The position numbers and the translations under genes were made by a program. Below the pieces are notes generated by a model. That model ran no database searches, had not been told where the DNA came from, and saw only the letters and a program-made list of their open reading frames with translations. A stretch of 48,616 nt of DNA from Eshraghiella sp964414835 (GTDB lineage: Bacteria > Bacillota > Clostridia > Lachnospirales > Lachnospiraceae): the NCBI GenBank assembly GCA_964414835.1, contig CAYPWY010000014.1, forward strand, positions 1-48,616. Reading direction: 5' to 3'. Positions 7,252 through 15,689 of this stretch are shown piece by piece (position 1 is the stretch's first letter; the number at the start of each line of letters is the position of its first letter).

Positions 7252-8286
7252 ATGGAAAATTTGAAGAAAATATTAATTGTTGATGATTCGGAAATAGACA
7301 GAGAGATACTGAAAAGTATTTTTGAGGATGAATTTTAAGTGATTGAGGCGGATAACGGATATTCGGCACTTGAAATCATAATGAAAGAGAAAGAACGAAT
7401 CGATGCAGTATTTCTTGATGTTTCAATGCCTGTTCTTGACGGACTTAATGTTCTGCGCCTTATGCGCGAGAATGATTTTGATGATGTTCCGGTCTTTATG
7501 ATTACTGCCGAGGCAACTAAAGATAATATAGAGAAAGCATCACAGTATAAGATATCCGAATTTATTAAAAAGCCTTTCGACAGAGATGAAATTTTAAGAA
7601 GACTCAGATTAAATCTCGGGGTTGCGGCAAAGCAGGAGCTTAGAGAAAGAGATGTGTCTGAAACCAGAAGATATATATCGGATTTAGAGTCGGTTTATGA
7701 CAGATACCTTATGTTTTCGGGGCAGGACAAAAGGCGTGATGAGCGCAGGTATGATTTAATGAAGATATTGCTCAAAAGGAGCCCGAATGTTTCAAAGGAA
7801 ACCGAGCTTGACAGGTTTAAAGTGGAACTTATAAGTAAAGCGGCATATTTATGTAATATTGGAAATATGCTTGTTCCCGATATTCTGTCAGAAGGGCAGA
7901 AAGATAACGAAAAAGACGGAAGCGATGCCAATACTGAGCATACCATATTTGGGGCTGAACTGATACGTCTTAATTATTCCAAGTACTGCAGGTATTTTGT
8001 GCAGATTTGCAGCGATATGTGTCTGCATCATCATGAACGGTATGACGGAACAGGATTTCCACATGGCATCAGCGGCAGTAACAATGCTGCCTATACACAG
8101 CTGTGCGGACTTGTGGACAGGTTTGACAGACAGTTTTTTAATTATAATGAGCATAATAGTATACAGTTTGACCTTGTTATCAGTAGCCTTGCAAAGGATA
8201 TCGGGGCATTCGGTGACAATGTGTTTGCTTTGCTCAAAGACAGTAAAAATGACATAATCAGGTACTATCAGGAAAATTATTTGTAA
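7252..8286 (+). pseudogene. Second REC-HD-GYP-like regulator, split by an in-frame TAA
   Basis: From ATG 7252 the frame gives a normal receiver start (I-L-I-V-D-D-S-E) for 28 codons, then TAA at 7336-7338. It continues in the same frame with V-I-E-A-D-N-G-Y, the phosphoacceptor in F-L-D-V-S-M-P, and an HD-GYP-like C-terminal region to 8286. The output domain is degenerate: the HD position reads C-N-I-G-N and G-Y-P is replaced by G-F-P in H-H-H-E-R-Y-D-G-T-G. Loss of enzyme activity is therefore likely even without the stop. A GTG directly after the TAA (7339), with GAGG 11 bases upstream, could allow restart and give a 315-aa protein missing the first receiver strand and acidic pair. I read it as a decaying gene. 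Confidence 0.7.
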
Positions 8287-8310
8287 TTATTATGAAATGA
8301 GCAATGACTA

Positions 8311-10545
8311 ATGAAACGGAAAACAATTAAATTTTTAAAAGGCAGCTTTGTCAGTATTATTGTCATATGCATAGTGGTGTTTGTCTGGATGACCTTATTT
8401 ATGGCAAAAGAAACACAGCAGACAATCATAGAAGTAAGTGACATTTATATGTCAGAAATGAACACTCAGGTTCAGCAGAAATTCAGTTCAATTGTAAGCC
8501 TGCGAATGGTTCAGCTTGAAGGAGTATATAAACGTACGCCTCCGTATACGGAAGGCAATAGAGATAACATGATGGAACAACTAAAAATCAGTGCAGAAAT
8601 CAGAAACTTTTCTTCACTTGGATTTTTAGCGGAAGACGGCGAAATTGAGACAGTTTATGGCGAGCAAATACATTTGGTTGATTACAGCGATGCATTTGCT
8701 TCTTTAAAAAACAATGGAAGTATTGTAGCCCAGGGATGCAATGACAGTGGGGAAACTGTCTTGATTTTGGGAATGGAAGCCGTTTATTCCATGGAAAGCG
8801 GACAGAAAAGCGTCGCTTTGATAGCCGGTATTCCTATGGAATATTTGAATGAGGCGCTGTTTCTTGACGTTGATGAAGAGGGAATGTATTTCCATATAAT
8901 TGACAGCGATGGGGATTTTATCATAAAGAACAACAATGTTGCTGAAGACAATTATTATGAGCGTATTATTTCAGGATATGATAGCAGCAATATAAAAGAA
9001 CGTGAGGAGTTTGTGGAAGAGCTGAAAGAAGCAATCGGTATACGTGATGATTATTCTGCGACGCTGATGTTTCTTGGTGAAGAGCGGCATATATACTGTT
9101 CACCTATTTCAGAAAGCTCTACATGGTATCTTATATCTGTAATGCCTGAAAAGTCCCTGTCAGAGTCCATTGCCAGTCTGGATACGCTGCGTATTTCGAT
9201 TATGATTGGTTCAGGACTTGTTATTCTGGTAAGTATGTCGATTATTTTTATAGTATATTACAGGATATCACAGCATCAGATAAGGTCCCTTGCTGTGGCA
9301 GAACATGAAGCTGTAAGGGCTAACAAGGCTAAGAGTGAATTTCTTTCCAGCATGAGTCACGATATTCGTACTCCGATGAATGCCATCATAGGGATGACGG
9401 AAATTGCGTCTAAGAATATGGAAAATCCTGTGCGAATGGAAGAATGTCTGAAAAAAATAAAATTGTCCAGCAAGCATTTATTAGGATTGATTAACGATGT
9501 TCTCGATATGTCAAAGATAGAGAGCGGAAAAATGGTTCTGAATGAAAGTTCTTTGTCTTTAAGATATGTTATGGATGATATTGTAAATATTATACAGCCT
9601 CAGATTAAAGCGAGAAAACAGTACTTTGATATATTTATCAGTGATATTATATCGGAGAATGTATATTGTGACGGAGTCCGTCTGAATCAGGTGCTTATTA
9701 ACCTGTTGTCAAATGCCGTTAAATTCACCCCTGAAGAAGGAAGAATTGATGTGTATATGTATAAGGAAAACTCTCCAGAAGGGGAAGATTATGTACGCAC
9801 TCATATACGTGTAATTGATACGGGAATCGGAATGTCAAAGGAATTTCAGAAAAAGATTTTTGATACCTTTACAAGAGAGGAAACTGAGCAGGTTCAGCAG
9901 ATTGCAGGAACAGGCCTTGGTATGTCAATCACAAAATCCATTGTGGATTTGATGAATGGAAGCATTGAAGTTCATAGTGAGCTTGAAAAGGGAAGTGAGT
10001 TCCATGTTACGGTGGATTTGAGAAAATCCATAAAGGAGAGCGATATGAAGCTTCCTGCATGGAATATTCTGGTAGTGGATGACAACGAGCAGCTATGCTC
10101 CAGTGCCGCCGCTAATCTTAAGGAGCTTGGCGTCAATGCAGAATGGACATTGGACGGGCAGCAGGCAGTACATATGATAGAAGAGCGTCATAATAAAAAT
10201 GACGACTATCATTTTGTTCTTATGGATTGGAAAATGCCTAATATGGACGGTATAGAAACAATGCGGACAATCCGTCAGCGCGTGGCGCGGGAAATTCCTG
10301 TTTTTCTGGTATCTGCATATGATTGGAGCGAAATCGAGGATGATGTGAATCCATCTCTGATAGAAGGCTTTATATCTAAACCGCTTTTCAAGTCAACGCT
10401 GTTTGAACGGCTGAGTCAGTACATGGGCACTCAGGAAGATAAAGATGAACAAAATGAACAAACAGTGGATTTCAAAGGAAAGCATATTCTTTTGGCGGAG
10501 GATATTGATATAAATTGGGAGGTTGCATATGAGATTCTTTCCTAA
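8311..10545 (+). CDS. Hybrid sensor histidine kinase, second receiver cut by TAA
   Basis: The 744-aa product has a membrane segment (about 11-31), a roughly 260-residue extracytoplasmic sensor of unrecognised type, and a second membrane segment (about 294-316). A HisKA domain follows with H350 in S-H-D-I-R-T-P-M-N, then a HATPase domain (N box near N-L-L-S-N-A-V-K-F, D-T-G-I-G, G-T-G-L-G-M) and a complete receiver with D639. A second receiver begins (L-A-E-D-I-D-I-N) but is ended by TAA at 10543. The reading frame stays open for another 102 codons with the missing half. The kinase core and receiver 1 look functional. No convincing ribosome site precedes ATG 8311; translation may be coupled to the upstream frame, which ends 24 bases earlier. 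It probably feeds the HPt protein at 5763. Confidence 0.8.
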   Translation: MKRKTIKFLKGSFVSIIVICIVVFVWMTLFMAKETQQTIIEVSDIYMSEMNTQVQQKFSSIVSLRMVQLEGVYKRTPPYTEGNRDNMMEQLKISAEIRNFSSLGFLAEDGEIETVYGEQIHLVDYSDAFASLKNNGSIVAQGCNDSGETVLILGMEAVYSMESGQKSVALIAGIPMEYLNEALFLDVDEEGMYFHIIDSDGDFIIKNNNVAEDNYYERIISGYDSSNIKEREEFVEELKEAIGIRDDYSATLMFLGEERHIYCSPISESSTWYLISVMPEKSLSESIASLDTLRISIMIGSGLVILVSMSIIFIVYYRISQHQIRSLAVAEHEAVRANKAKSEFLSSMSHDIRTPMNAIIGMTEIASKNMENPVRMEECLKKIKLSSKHLLGLINDVLDMSKIESGKMVLNESSLSLRYVMDDIVNIIQPQIKARKQYFDIFISDIISENVYCDGVRLNQVLINLLSNAVKFTPEEGRIDVYMYKENSPEGEDYVRTHIRVIDTGIGMSKEFQKKIFDTFTREETEQVQQIAGTGLGMSITKSIVDLMNGSIEVHSELEKGSEFHVTVDLRKSIKESDMKLPAWNILVVDDNEQLCSSAAANLKELGVNAEWTLDGQQAVHMIEERHNKNDDYHFVLMDWKMPNMDGIETMRTIRQRVAREIPVFLVSAYDWSEIEDDVNPSLIEGFISKPLFKSTLFERLSQYMGTQEDKDEQNEQTVDFKGKHILLAEDIDINWEVAYEILS

Positions 10546-10851
10546 GTAGGTTTGGTGCTTGAACGTGCAGTTAATGGTAAAGAGTGTGTTGAGAAATTTG
10601 AAAATTCTCAGGTTGGATTTTATGATGCAATCTTAATGGATATACGTATGCCTGTTATGAACGGATACGATGCCACAAAGGCTATCAGACAGCTTGAAAG
10701 AGCTGACAAGGATTTGCCTATTATTGCCATGACAGCAGATGCATTTTCGGATGATGCACAGTATTGTGTTGATTGCGGAATGAACGGACATTTGCCAAAG
10801 CCCATTGATATAAAAGAATGTATGCGTATGCTGCAGCGTTTTCTGAGTTAA
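10546..10851 (+). pseudogene. Detached C-terminal half of the hybrid kinase's second receiver
   Basis: This stretch continues exactly in frame after the TAA at 10543. It encodes the remainder of a receiver: the phosphoacceptor in I-L-M-D-I-R-M-P-V-M-N-G, the M-T-A-D-A strand end, and the conserved lysine in L-P-K-P-I-D. There is no separate ribosome site or plausible start codon, so it is unlikely to be made alone. Apart from the stop, the sequence shows no decay, so the mutation is recent, or the stop is read through or is a sequencing error. Confidence 0.75.
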
Positions 10852-10856
10852 GTATA

Positions 10857-10891
10857 TTTCAAGGCTCGCGGCTTGCCTGTGAGTCTTGAAA
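10857..10891. terminator. Hairpin between convergent genes
   Basis: An 11-bp stem (10857-10867 with 10881-10891, one G-T pair) lies between the end of the kinase frame and the end of the minus-strand regulator. Neither side has a strong T run, so it is a weak bidirectional terminator candidate. Confidence 0.5.
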
Positions 10892-10910
10892 TAATTACGG
10901 AAACAGACAT

Positions 10911-11321
10911 TTATTGGGATTCTGCAGATGAATCAGAACCGCATACACTGAGTATGTGCTTCTTGATTGCCTGAAAGCTTTCTGCGCTGATGTCATGTTC
11001 CATCTTACAGGCATCGGCAATGGCAATTTCGGGATTTACGCCAAGATAAATCAGCCAGCCGGATAAAATAGTATGTTTTTCATATACTAATTCAGCTGCT
11101 TCCTTTCCGGCATCGGTCAAAGTGATGTAACCCTTATCGGATATGTCAATGTAATTTTTGCTGCGAAGATTTTTCATTGCGACACTGACGCTGGCTTTTG
11201 AGAAGGATAATTCATTTGCAATATCGATAGAACGTACAACCGGAAGCTTTTTGTTCAGTATCAGTATAGTTTCCAGATAGTCTTCAAGCGATTCCTCGGA
11301 TTTGTGTTTGATATAGTTCAT
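10911..11321 (-). CDS. DtxR/MntR-family metal-dependent regulator, iron (Cys) type
   Basis: This 136-aa protein has the DtxR-family plan: an N-terminal winged helix (about 10-70, with D-I-A-N-E-L-S-F-S-K-A-S-V-S as the HTH) and a dimerisation/metal domain. It has no SH3-like third domain, as in MntR. The metal ligands I can place are H83, C105, E108 and H109. The cysteine corresponds to C102 of DtxR/IdeR, not the glutamate of MntR, which suggests iron rather than manganese sensing. GGAGAG precedes the start at 11321. It is divergent from a thioredoxin-reductase-like gene 127 bases away; a palindrome in the shared intergenic region is a candidate operator. Confidence 0.82.
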   Translation of the reverse strand: MNYIKHKSEESLEDYLETILILNKKLPVVRSIDIANELSFSKASVSVAMKNLRSKNYIDISDKGYITLTDAGKEAAELVYEKHTILSGWLIYLGVNPEIAIADACKMEHDISAESFQAIKKHILSVCGSDSSAESQ

Positions 11322-11353
11322 TATTGGCTCTCCTGTTTCCTGATATTCTATAT

Positions 11354-11365
11354 CGTAACATTACG
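11354..11365. promoter_or_regulatory. Candidate operator between the DtxR-type and flavoprotein genes
   Basis: CGTAA-CA-TTACG is a short inverted repeat in the divergent intergenic region, 33 bases upstream of the regulator start. It does not match the classical DtxR or MntR boxes I know, so the link to this regulator is positional only. Confidence 0.35.
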
Positions 11366-11448
11366 GTCAGTTAATTGCAAGTTTTTTGTCGGTATACATT
11401 TTCTGGATTGCGGGCGGCAGCAATGTTTTGGCATAGGGAGAAAACAAA

Positions 11449-12306
11449 ATGATTTATGATACAGCCATAATTGGCACAGGTCCGGCAGGTGTATCTGCCG
11501 CATTGAACTTAAAGATTTACGGAAAAAACTTTATATGGATTGGCAGCAGGAATTTAAGTGACAAAATCACCAAGGCGGAGCGCATTTCAAATTATCCCGG
11601 TTTCATAGATGTGTCGGGAAAAGAACTGAATGAGGCATTTCGGAAACAGGTGGATGCCATGGGAATTGACATTGTGGAGCAGATGGTCAGTTCTGTTATG
11701 CCGTTTGAAAAGCATTATGCACTGATGGCTGGAAGTGATTTTTACGAAGCCAAAACAATTATTTTGACAACAGGAACTGTCATTAAAGGCACAATACCCG
11801 GTGAAAGTGAGAGGGTGGGGAAAGGTGTCAGCTACTGCGCAACCTGTGACGGCAGTTTATATCGGGGTAAGGCGATTGCCGTAATATGTAATGCCTCCAG
11901 ATTTGAGCATGAAGTAGAATATCTTGCGGGAATTGCCGGCAAGGTTTATTATTTTCCGCTGTACAAGGATGCAGGAATAACAGCAGATAATACTGAAATT
12001 ATGACTGAAAGAGTTATTGAAATTTTAGGTGAAGACCGTGTTGAGGCTGTTAAGCTTCGCAGCGGCGAAACCATTGATGTTGATGGGGTGTTTTGCCTGC
12101 GGGATGCCATTGCGCTTTCGGCGTTGCTGCCGCAAATAGAAGCAGAGAATGGACATATTGTGGTGGACAGAAACATGGCAACCAATCTTCCCGGCGTTTA
12201 TGCTGCGGGAGACTGTACAGGGCGTCCTTACCAGTACACTAAAGCCGTAGGGGAGGGCAATGTGGCAGCCCACAGCGTTGTGGAATATTTGTCCCATATG
12301 ATGTAA
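11449..12306 (+). CDS. Thioredoxin-reductase-like FAD oxidoreductase with degenerate second nucleotide site
   Basis: The 285-aa protein follows the class II thioredoxin reductase layout. It has the FAD motif G-T-G-P-A-G (9-14), the redox pair C130-A-T-C133-D-G, and the FAD-closing A-G-D-C-T-G-R-P-Y-Q near the C-terminus. It is shorter than TrxB (about 310 aa). Where TrxB has the glycine-rich NADPH motif, this protein has A-V-I-C-N-A-S-R, so normal NADPH binding is doubtful. It may take electrons from another donor, such as ferredoxin, as in ferredoxin-dependent flavin thioredoxin reductases of Clostridia, but this is inference. GGGAG precedes the start. No thioredoxin gene is adjacent. Divergence from a DtxR-type regulator suggests metal-linked expression. 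Confidence 0.8.
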   Translation: MIYDTAIIGTGPAGVSAALNLKIYGKNFIWIGSRNLSDKITKAERISNYPGFIDVSGKELNEAFRKQVDAMGIDIVEQMVSSVMPFEKHYALMAGSDFYEAKTIILTTGTVIKGTIPGESERVGKGVSYCATCDGSLYRGKAIAVICNASRFEHEVEYLAGIAGKVYYFPLYKDAGITADNTEIMTERVIEILGEDRVEAVKLRSGETIDVDGVFCLRDAIALSALLPQIEAENGHIVVDRNMATNLPGVYAAGDCTGRPYQYTKAVGEGNVAAHSVVEYLSHMM

Positions 12307-12324
12307 TTATAAATATATTGTGTA

Positions 12325-12348
12325 ATGGAAAGAAATATGGAAAGAAAT
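12325..12348. repeat. 12-base tandem duplication
   Basis: ATGGAAAGAAAT occurs twice head to tail just after the flavoprotein gene. No function is apparent. The surrounding 12307-12476 holds no gene; I see no convincing promoter for the next gene except a weak TATAGT at 12395-12400. Confidence 0.7.
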
Positions 12349-12476
12349 GATGTAATTTTTTCATAATATCTTCCCAAATGAGTTCAATTTGTGATATAGT
12401 CATAAAAGAGGACTATGTATATTAAGTCACTGCAAACTGCGTGCTGTATAATTTTATATTATCAGGAGGAAAAACA

Positions 12477-13913
12477 ATGAAAATTACCAAAACACAGCTT
12501 ACCCCTGCAAAATGTGCCCTTGATTTGGGAGACGGAAGCGAGAGAGGACTGTATGTCAATCAGGACTACATCCTGAGAAAGCTGGGAAGACCACACAGAG
12601 GAATTAACATTATGTATTGTTATTATCCTTTTGAGGAAAAATGGCCTCAGAGAGTAAGTGAGGCATATAAGGATGCAGATGTATCTTTTGCATGGGACTA
12701 TCCTTATGACGATTATTTTCCGTATCTGGGTGGTATTGACGGAAATCGTGACGGAGAGCCGTTTACCTGTATGCGTGATATCAGAAGACACGGACAGGAG
12801 GTTGTACTTACACTTACATGTGACCCGAATGTGACAGATGAACAGATTATAGCCATTGCCAAGGATTTAGTTCCGTTTGGACGTATGATGCTCAGACTTA
12901 ACCATGAGGCCACAGGAGACTGGTTTTCATTTACCAAGAGAACAGATTATCAGGGCGTTGCCGATTTCTATGTAAGATTTTGCAAAATTCTTAAGGAATA
13001 TGCGCCTAATGTAAGAACAATACTTTGTATAGGAACCGTGCCTGATATGGATTCGGAAGAAATCGAGAAAGAGAAGGAATTCAGTGAAGCGGTAAAGGCA
13101 ACTGATATATGGTCTATTGACCAATACCTGTCCCTTAATTACGGCTGGCCATACGAAGTGGCATTAAAGACAAACGAGCGTCATAAAAGGACGGACACCA
13201 AGTATGTATATGATATAACCAAAAAAGGCTATGAGCGTTTCAAATACATAAACGGCGGTGTGACAAAACCTATGCTTATATCTGAGTTTAACGCTGACGG
13301 TGATGTTACGGGTCCGTTTGAGCAGGTTGAGACAGTTAAGGAGTTCTGCAAATATCTTAAAGAGGACAAGGAAGACTGGTTAAGCGGATTCACATTCTAT
13401 CAGTTCAGGGATGACGGAAGACTGGGACTTGAGATAACAGACCCTAATAACAGTGATGTAGGCGTAGAGCAGCCTATTTTGGGATTCTACAAAGAGCTGA
13501 TTCAGGAGGATATTTTCAAACCGGGAATAAAAGATGTTGACGGGGCATCACTGCCTGCGACACTCCGTTGGGGAAGCTCAGAGGATTCAGAGGGAATTGC
13601 AATAGAGGTTGAGCTTGAGAAGAATCCTGTGTTTGCCGAAGCTTATTTTGAGGGAAGCCTTGTAGATGCCAACCTTATGATGGAAATCAACGGACAGTGG
13701 TTCTATAAAGCACCGGGAGTTAAGTTTGTAGATTTTATGCCTGCATTTTTTGACCGCAAAATTGAAGGCCCTGTCAAGATAAAGCTTAACATATTTGCGC
13801 CTCCTGCAACAGGTGAAAATGACCCTTCACAGGGAGAGGACTGGCTTACCAACTATTATTATGAAATTAAGGAGCTTCCAAGACTCCGTTTCGAGTTCGA
13901 GCCGGTTATGTAA
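12477..13913 (+). CDS. Putative clan GH-A glycoside hydrolase (GH26-like motifs)
   Basis: The 478-aa protein looks like a TIM-barrel retaining glycosidase with a C-terminal beta domain (about 370-478). The likely acid/base is E144 in R-L-N-H-E-A-T-G-D-W-F, which resembles the GH26 H-E-x-x-G-x-W motif. The likely nucleophile is E270 in M-L-I-S-E-F, at the expected distance. There is no signal peptide, so it should act inside the cell on imported oligosaccharides. ATG 12477 follows AGGAGG; the earlier in-frame start at 12441 has no ribosome site. It ends at a strong bidirectional terminator, facing the esterase and GH31 genes on the other strand. Substrate is unknown; mannan- or xylan-type oligosaccharides are possible. 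The exact family should be treated as unproven. Confidence 0.65.
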   Translation: MKITKTQLTPAKCALDLGDGSERGLYVNQDYILRKLGRPHRGINIMYCYYPFEEKWPQRVSEAYKDADVSFAWDYPYDDYFPYLGGIDGNRDGEPFTCMRDIRRHGQEVVLTLTCDPNVTDEQIIAIAKDLVPFGRMMLRLNHEATGDWFSFTKRTDYQGVADFYVRFCKILKEYAPNVRTILCIGTVPDMDSEEIEKEKEFSEAVKATDIWSIDQYLSLNYGWPYEVALKTNERHKRTDTKYVYDITKKGYERFKYINGGVTKPMLISEFNADGDVTGPFEQVETVKEFCKYLKEDKEDWLSGFTFYQFRDDGRLGLEITDPNNSDVGVEQPILGFYKELIQEDIFKPGIKDVDGASLPATLRWGSSEDSEGIAIEVELEKNPVFAEAYFEGSLVDANLMMEINGQWFYKAPGVKFVDFMPAFFDRKIEGPVKIKLNIFAPPATGENDPSQGEDWLTNYYYEIKELPRLRFEFEPVM

Positions 13914-13964
13914 TTGACTTACATTAACTAATGAAGTTATTGCTGTATTCAATAATATAACAGC

Positions 13965-13997
13965 AAAAAGGACAATCCGTTTTGGATTGTCCTTTTT
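13965..13997. terminator. Bidirectional terminator between convergent carbohydrate genes
   Basis: A perfect 14-bp stem (AAAAAGGACAATCC with GGATTGTCCTTTTT) and a 5-nt loop carries A and T runs on both sides, so it can stop transcription from either direction. It lies 51 bases after the hydrolase stop and 16 bases from the esterase stop. Confidence 0.93.
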
Positions 13998-14013
13998 ATG
14001 TAAATTGTATTTA

Positions 14014-15579
14014 TCAGGTTTCCAAGTTCTGTTGAACTACATCTGCTCCGATATTGGTATCAAGTTCATCATCCATATCAGTTCTGAAAGGCGAAGCAGC
14101 CAATCCGTTGCCGCCGAATAATGTAGGGTTGCAGTAATTGCTCCAACAATATCTTGCATATACGGGATTATCAACCTTGCCTGAACTGAATTCAACGGAA
14201 GTCTCTTTAACTTTAATGTGGGCAGGATAAAATATTTTATCTTCTCCTGCAATCTCATAATATTCAGGCTCTCCCTTGAGTACAAGACCGCCCTTGCAAT
14301 GCTTGAAAAATGTCTCAATGACGCTGCCGCGGATTTCTTTGCGGGTAAATATAGGACCGAAAGCGTCCTCCTCATCAATAATTCCATAAGGGCTTAACTC
14401 TGCCTGAAGCGCCAGACGGTACCCTACAGGCCCTTTATTGACAGGATGGATTTCACTGAACTGTCCGCAGTCAGGAATAACAGCTATGCCTGTATTATCA
14501 AGACTGTCAAATACGTTCATCTGTGCCTCACGAAGTATAGGCCAGTTCTTAAAGTCCGGACTTCCTGAATATCTGTGCATAGGAAGCTGAGTTATAATGA
14601 AAGTAAGAGTGTCATCACCCCAATCCCTGCGCCACAGCTTAATAAGATTAGTGAGAAGTCTGTCATACATTCTAGGACGTATATCGTCATTCTCGCCCTG
14701 ATAATATATAAATCCCTGAAGTGTGTAAGGACATATCTTTCTAATCATCTGCCAATACTGACCGGTAGGTCTGAACTGGTTAAAATTATTAATAGGTCCC
14801 GGCCATTTGCATTCGCCGATAATTTTCTGGGCTTCAAACCAGTCTGTGTCAGGATGCTCGGCAAAAAGCTTCTGGGAGCGCACATTCCAAGCTGTGTCAT
14901 ACTCCACATATTCGTCGTAATCTTTTTTCTGCTGCTCCATACTTATGCCTTCATTGCGCTCATCGAACTCATCCATATAGATACGTGTCTGCTCATCTGC
15001 CATAATGGATTCGCGGTCCATCCAGCAGCTTGCAGATGTGCCGCCCCAGTTACAGCCGATAATACCAATGGTGACGCCAAGGTCGTTGGCTAATTTTTCT
15101 GCAAAAAGATAACCTACGGCGGACCATGTGCCGAACTCTTCGTCATCGGATAACTGCCATAAGGCCTTGTCAAAAGCCTCATAGTATTCCTGATTTACAT
15201 AAGGATATTTCGGCGTATAGAAAAACCTTACATTCGGGTTGGGAGACTGGCTTACTCTGTTCCAGTCAGTACAGTTCTGCAGTTCAAATTCCATGTTGGA
15301 CTGTCCGCCGGCAAGCCACACTTCACCTACTGCAATATTGGAAAGTGTAACCTTGCAATCCTGACATACGGCGGTAAGTGTAAGGTTGACAGATGCCTCC
15401 ATAGGAGAAAGCTCAGTCTGCCAATTACCGTCTCCGTCAGCGCAAGCAGTGACCTCCTGACCGTTAAATTTGATTTCAACAAGAGCACCGGCAGCTACAT
15501 TTCCGAATAATTTTACCGGTTTCCGGCGCTGTAACACCATATTATCAGTGAAAACAGCAGCAAGTATTTTTTTGTTCAT
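14014..15579 (-). CDS. Sialate-O-acetylesterase-like (SASA) carbohydrate esterase
   Basis: The 521-aa protein belongs to the SASA/SGNH carbohydrate acetylesterases. The nucleophile is S94 in G-G-Q-S-N-M-E. A Y-Y-Q-G-E-N-D block and a C-terminal D-C-G-x-x-S-E-I-H-P (catalytic Asp/His region) are present. An N-terminal beta region with M-V-L-Q-R resembles the family's jelly-roll domain. There is no signal peptide when started at 15579, where GGAGGAG lies at good spacing; the longer frame to 15663 lacks a ribosome site. It would remove acetyl groups from sugars inside the cell. It lies 110 bases downstream of the GH31 gene on the same strand and is probably co-transcribed with it. Substrate (sialate, xylan or mannan oligomers) cannot be decided. 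Confidence 0.85.
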   Translation of the reverse strand: MNKKILAAVFTDNMVLQRRKPVKLFGNVAAGALVEIKFNGQEVTACADGDGNWQTELSPMEASVNLTLTAVCQDCKVTLSNIAVGEVWLAGGQSNMEFELQNCTDWNRVSQSPNPNVRFFYTPKYPYVNQEYYEAFDKALWQLSDDEEFGTWSAVGYLFAEKLANDLGVTIGIIGCNWGGTSASCWMDRESIMADEQTRIYMDEFDERNEGISMEQQKKDYDEYVEYDTAWNVRSQKLFAEHPDTDWFEAQKIIGECKWPGPINNFNQFRPTGQYWQMIRKICPYTLQGFIYYQGENDDIRPRMYDRLLTNLIKLWRRDWGDDTLTFIITQLPMHRYSGSPDFKNWPILREAQMNVFDSLDNTGIAVIPDCGQFSEIHPVNKGPVGYRLALQAELSPYGIIDEEDAFGPIFTRKEIRGSVIETFFKHCKGGLVLKGEPEYYEIAGEDKIFYPAHIKVKETSVEFSSGKVDNPVYARYCWSNYCNPTLFGGNGLAASPFRTDMDDELDTNIGADVVQQNLET

Positions 15580-15689
15580 TTGTCTCCTCCACATGAAAAG
15601 CGAAGAATCGTAGCGGTTCTCCGCAGAATAAGCTTCTAAAACCTTGTGTATATTATACACCATTTGTTATTTTTCGTCCACCCCAAGTG

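Noticed and set aside
3161..10545. Stop-codon recoding as a common explanation for the three interrupted genes
   Set aside because: The stops are TGA, TAA and TAA, and all other genes end normally at the same codons. A TAA meaning sense in this genome is not credible; separate mutations or read errors fit better.
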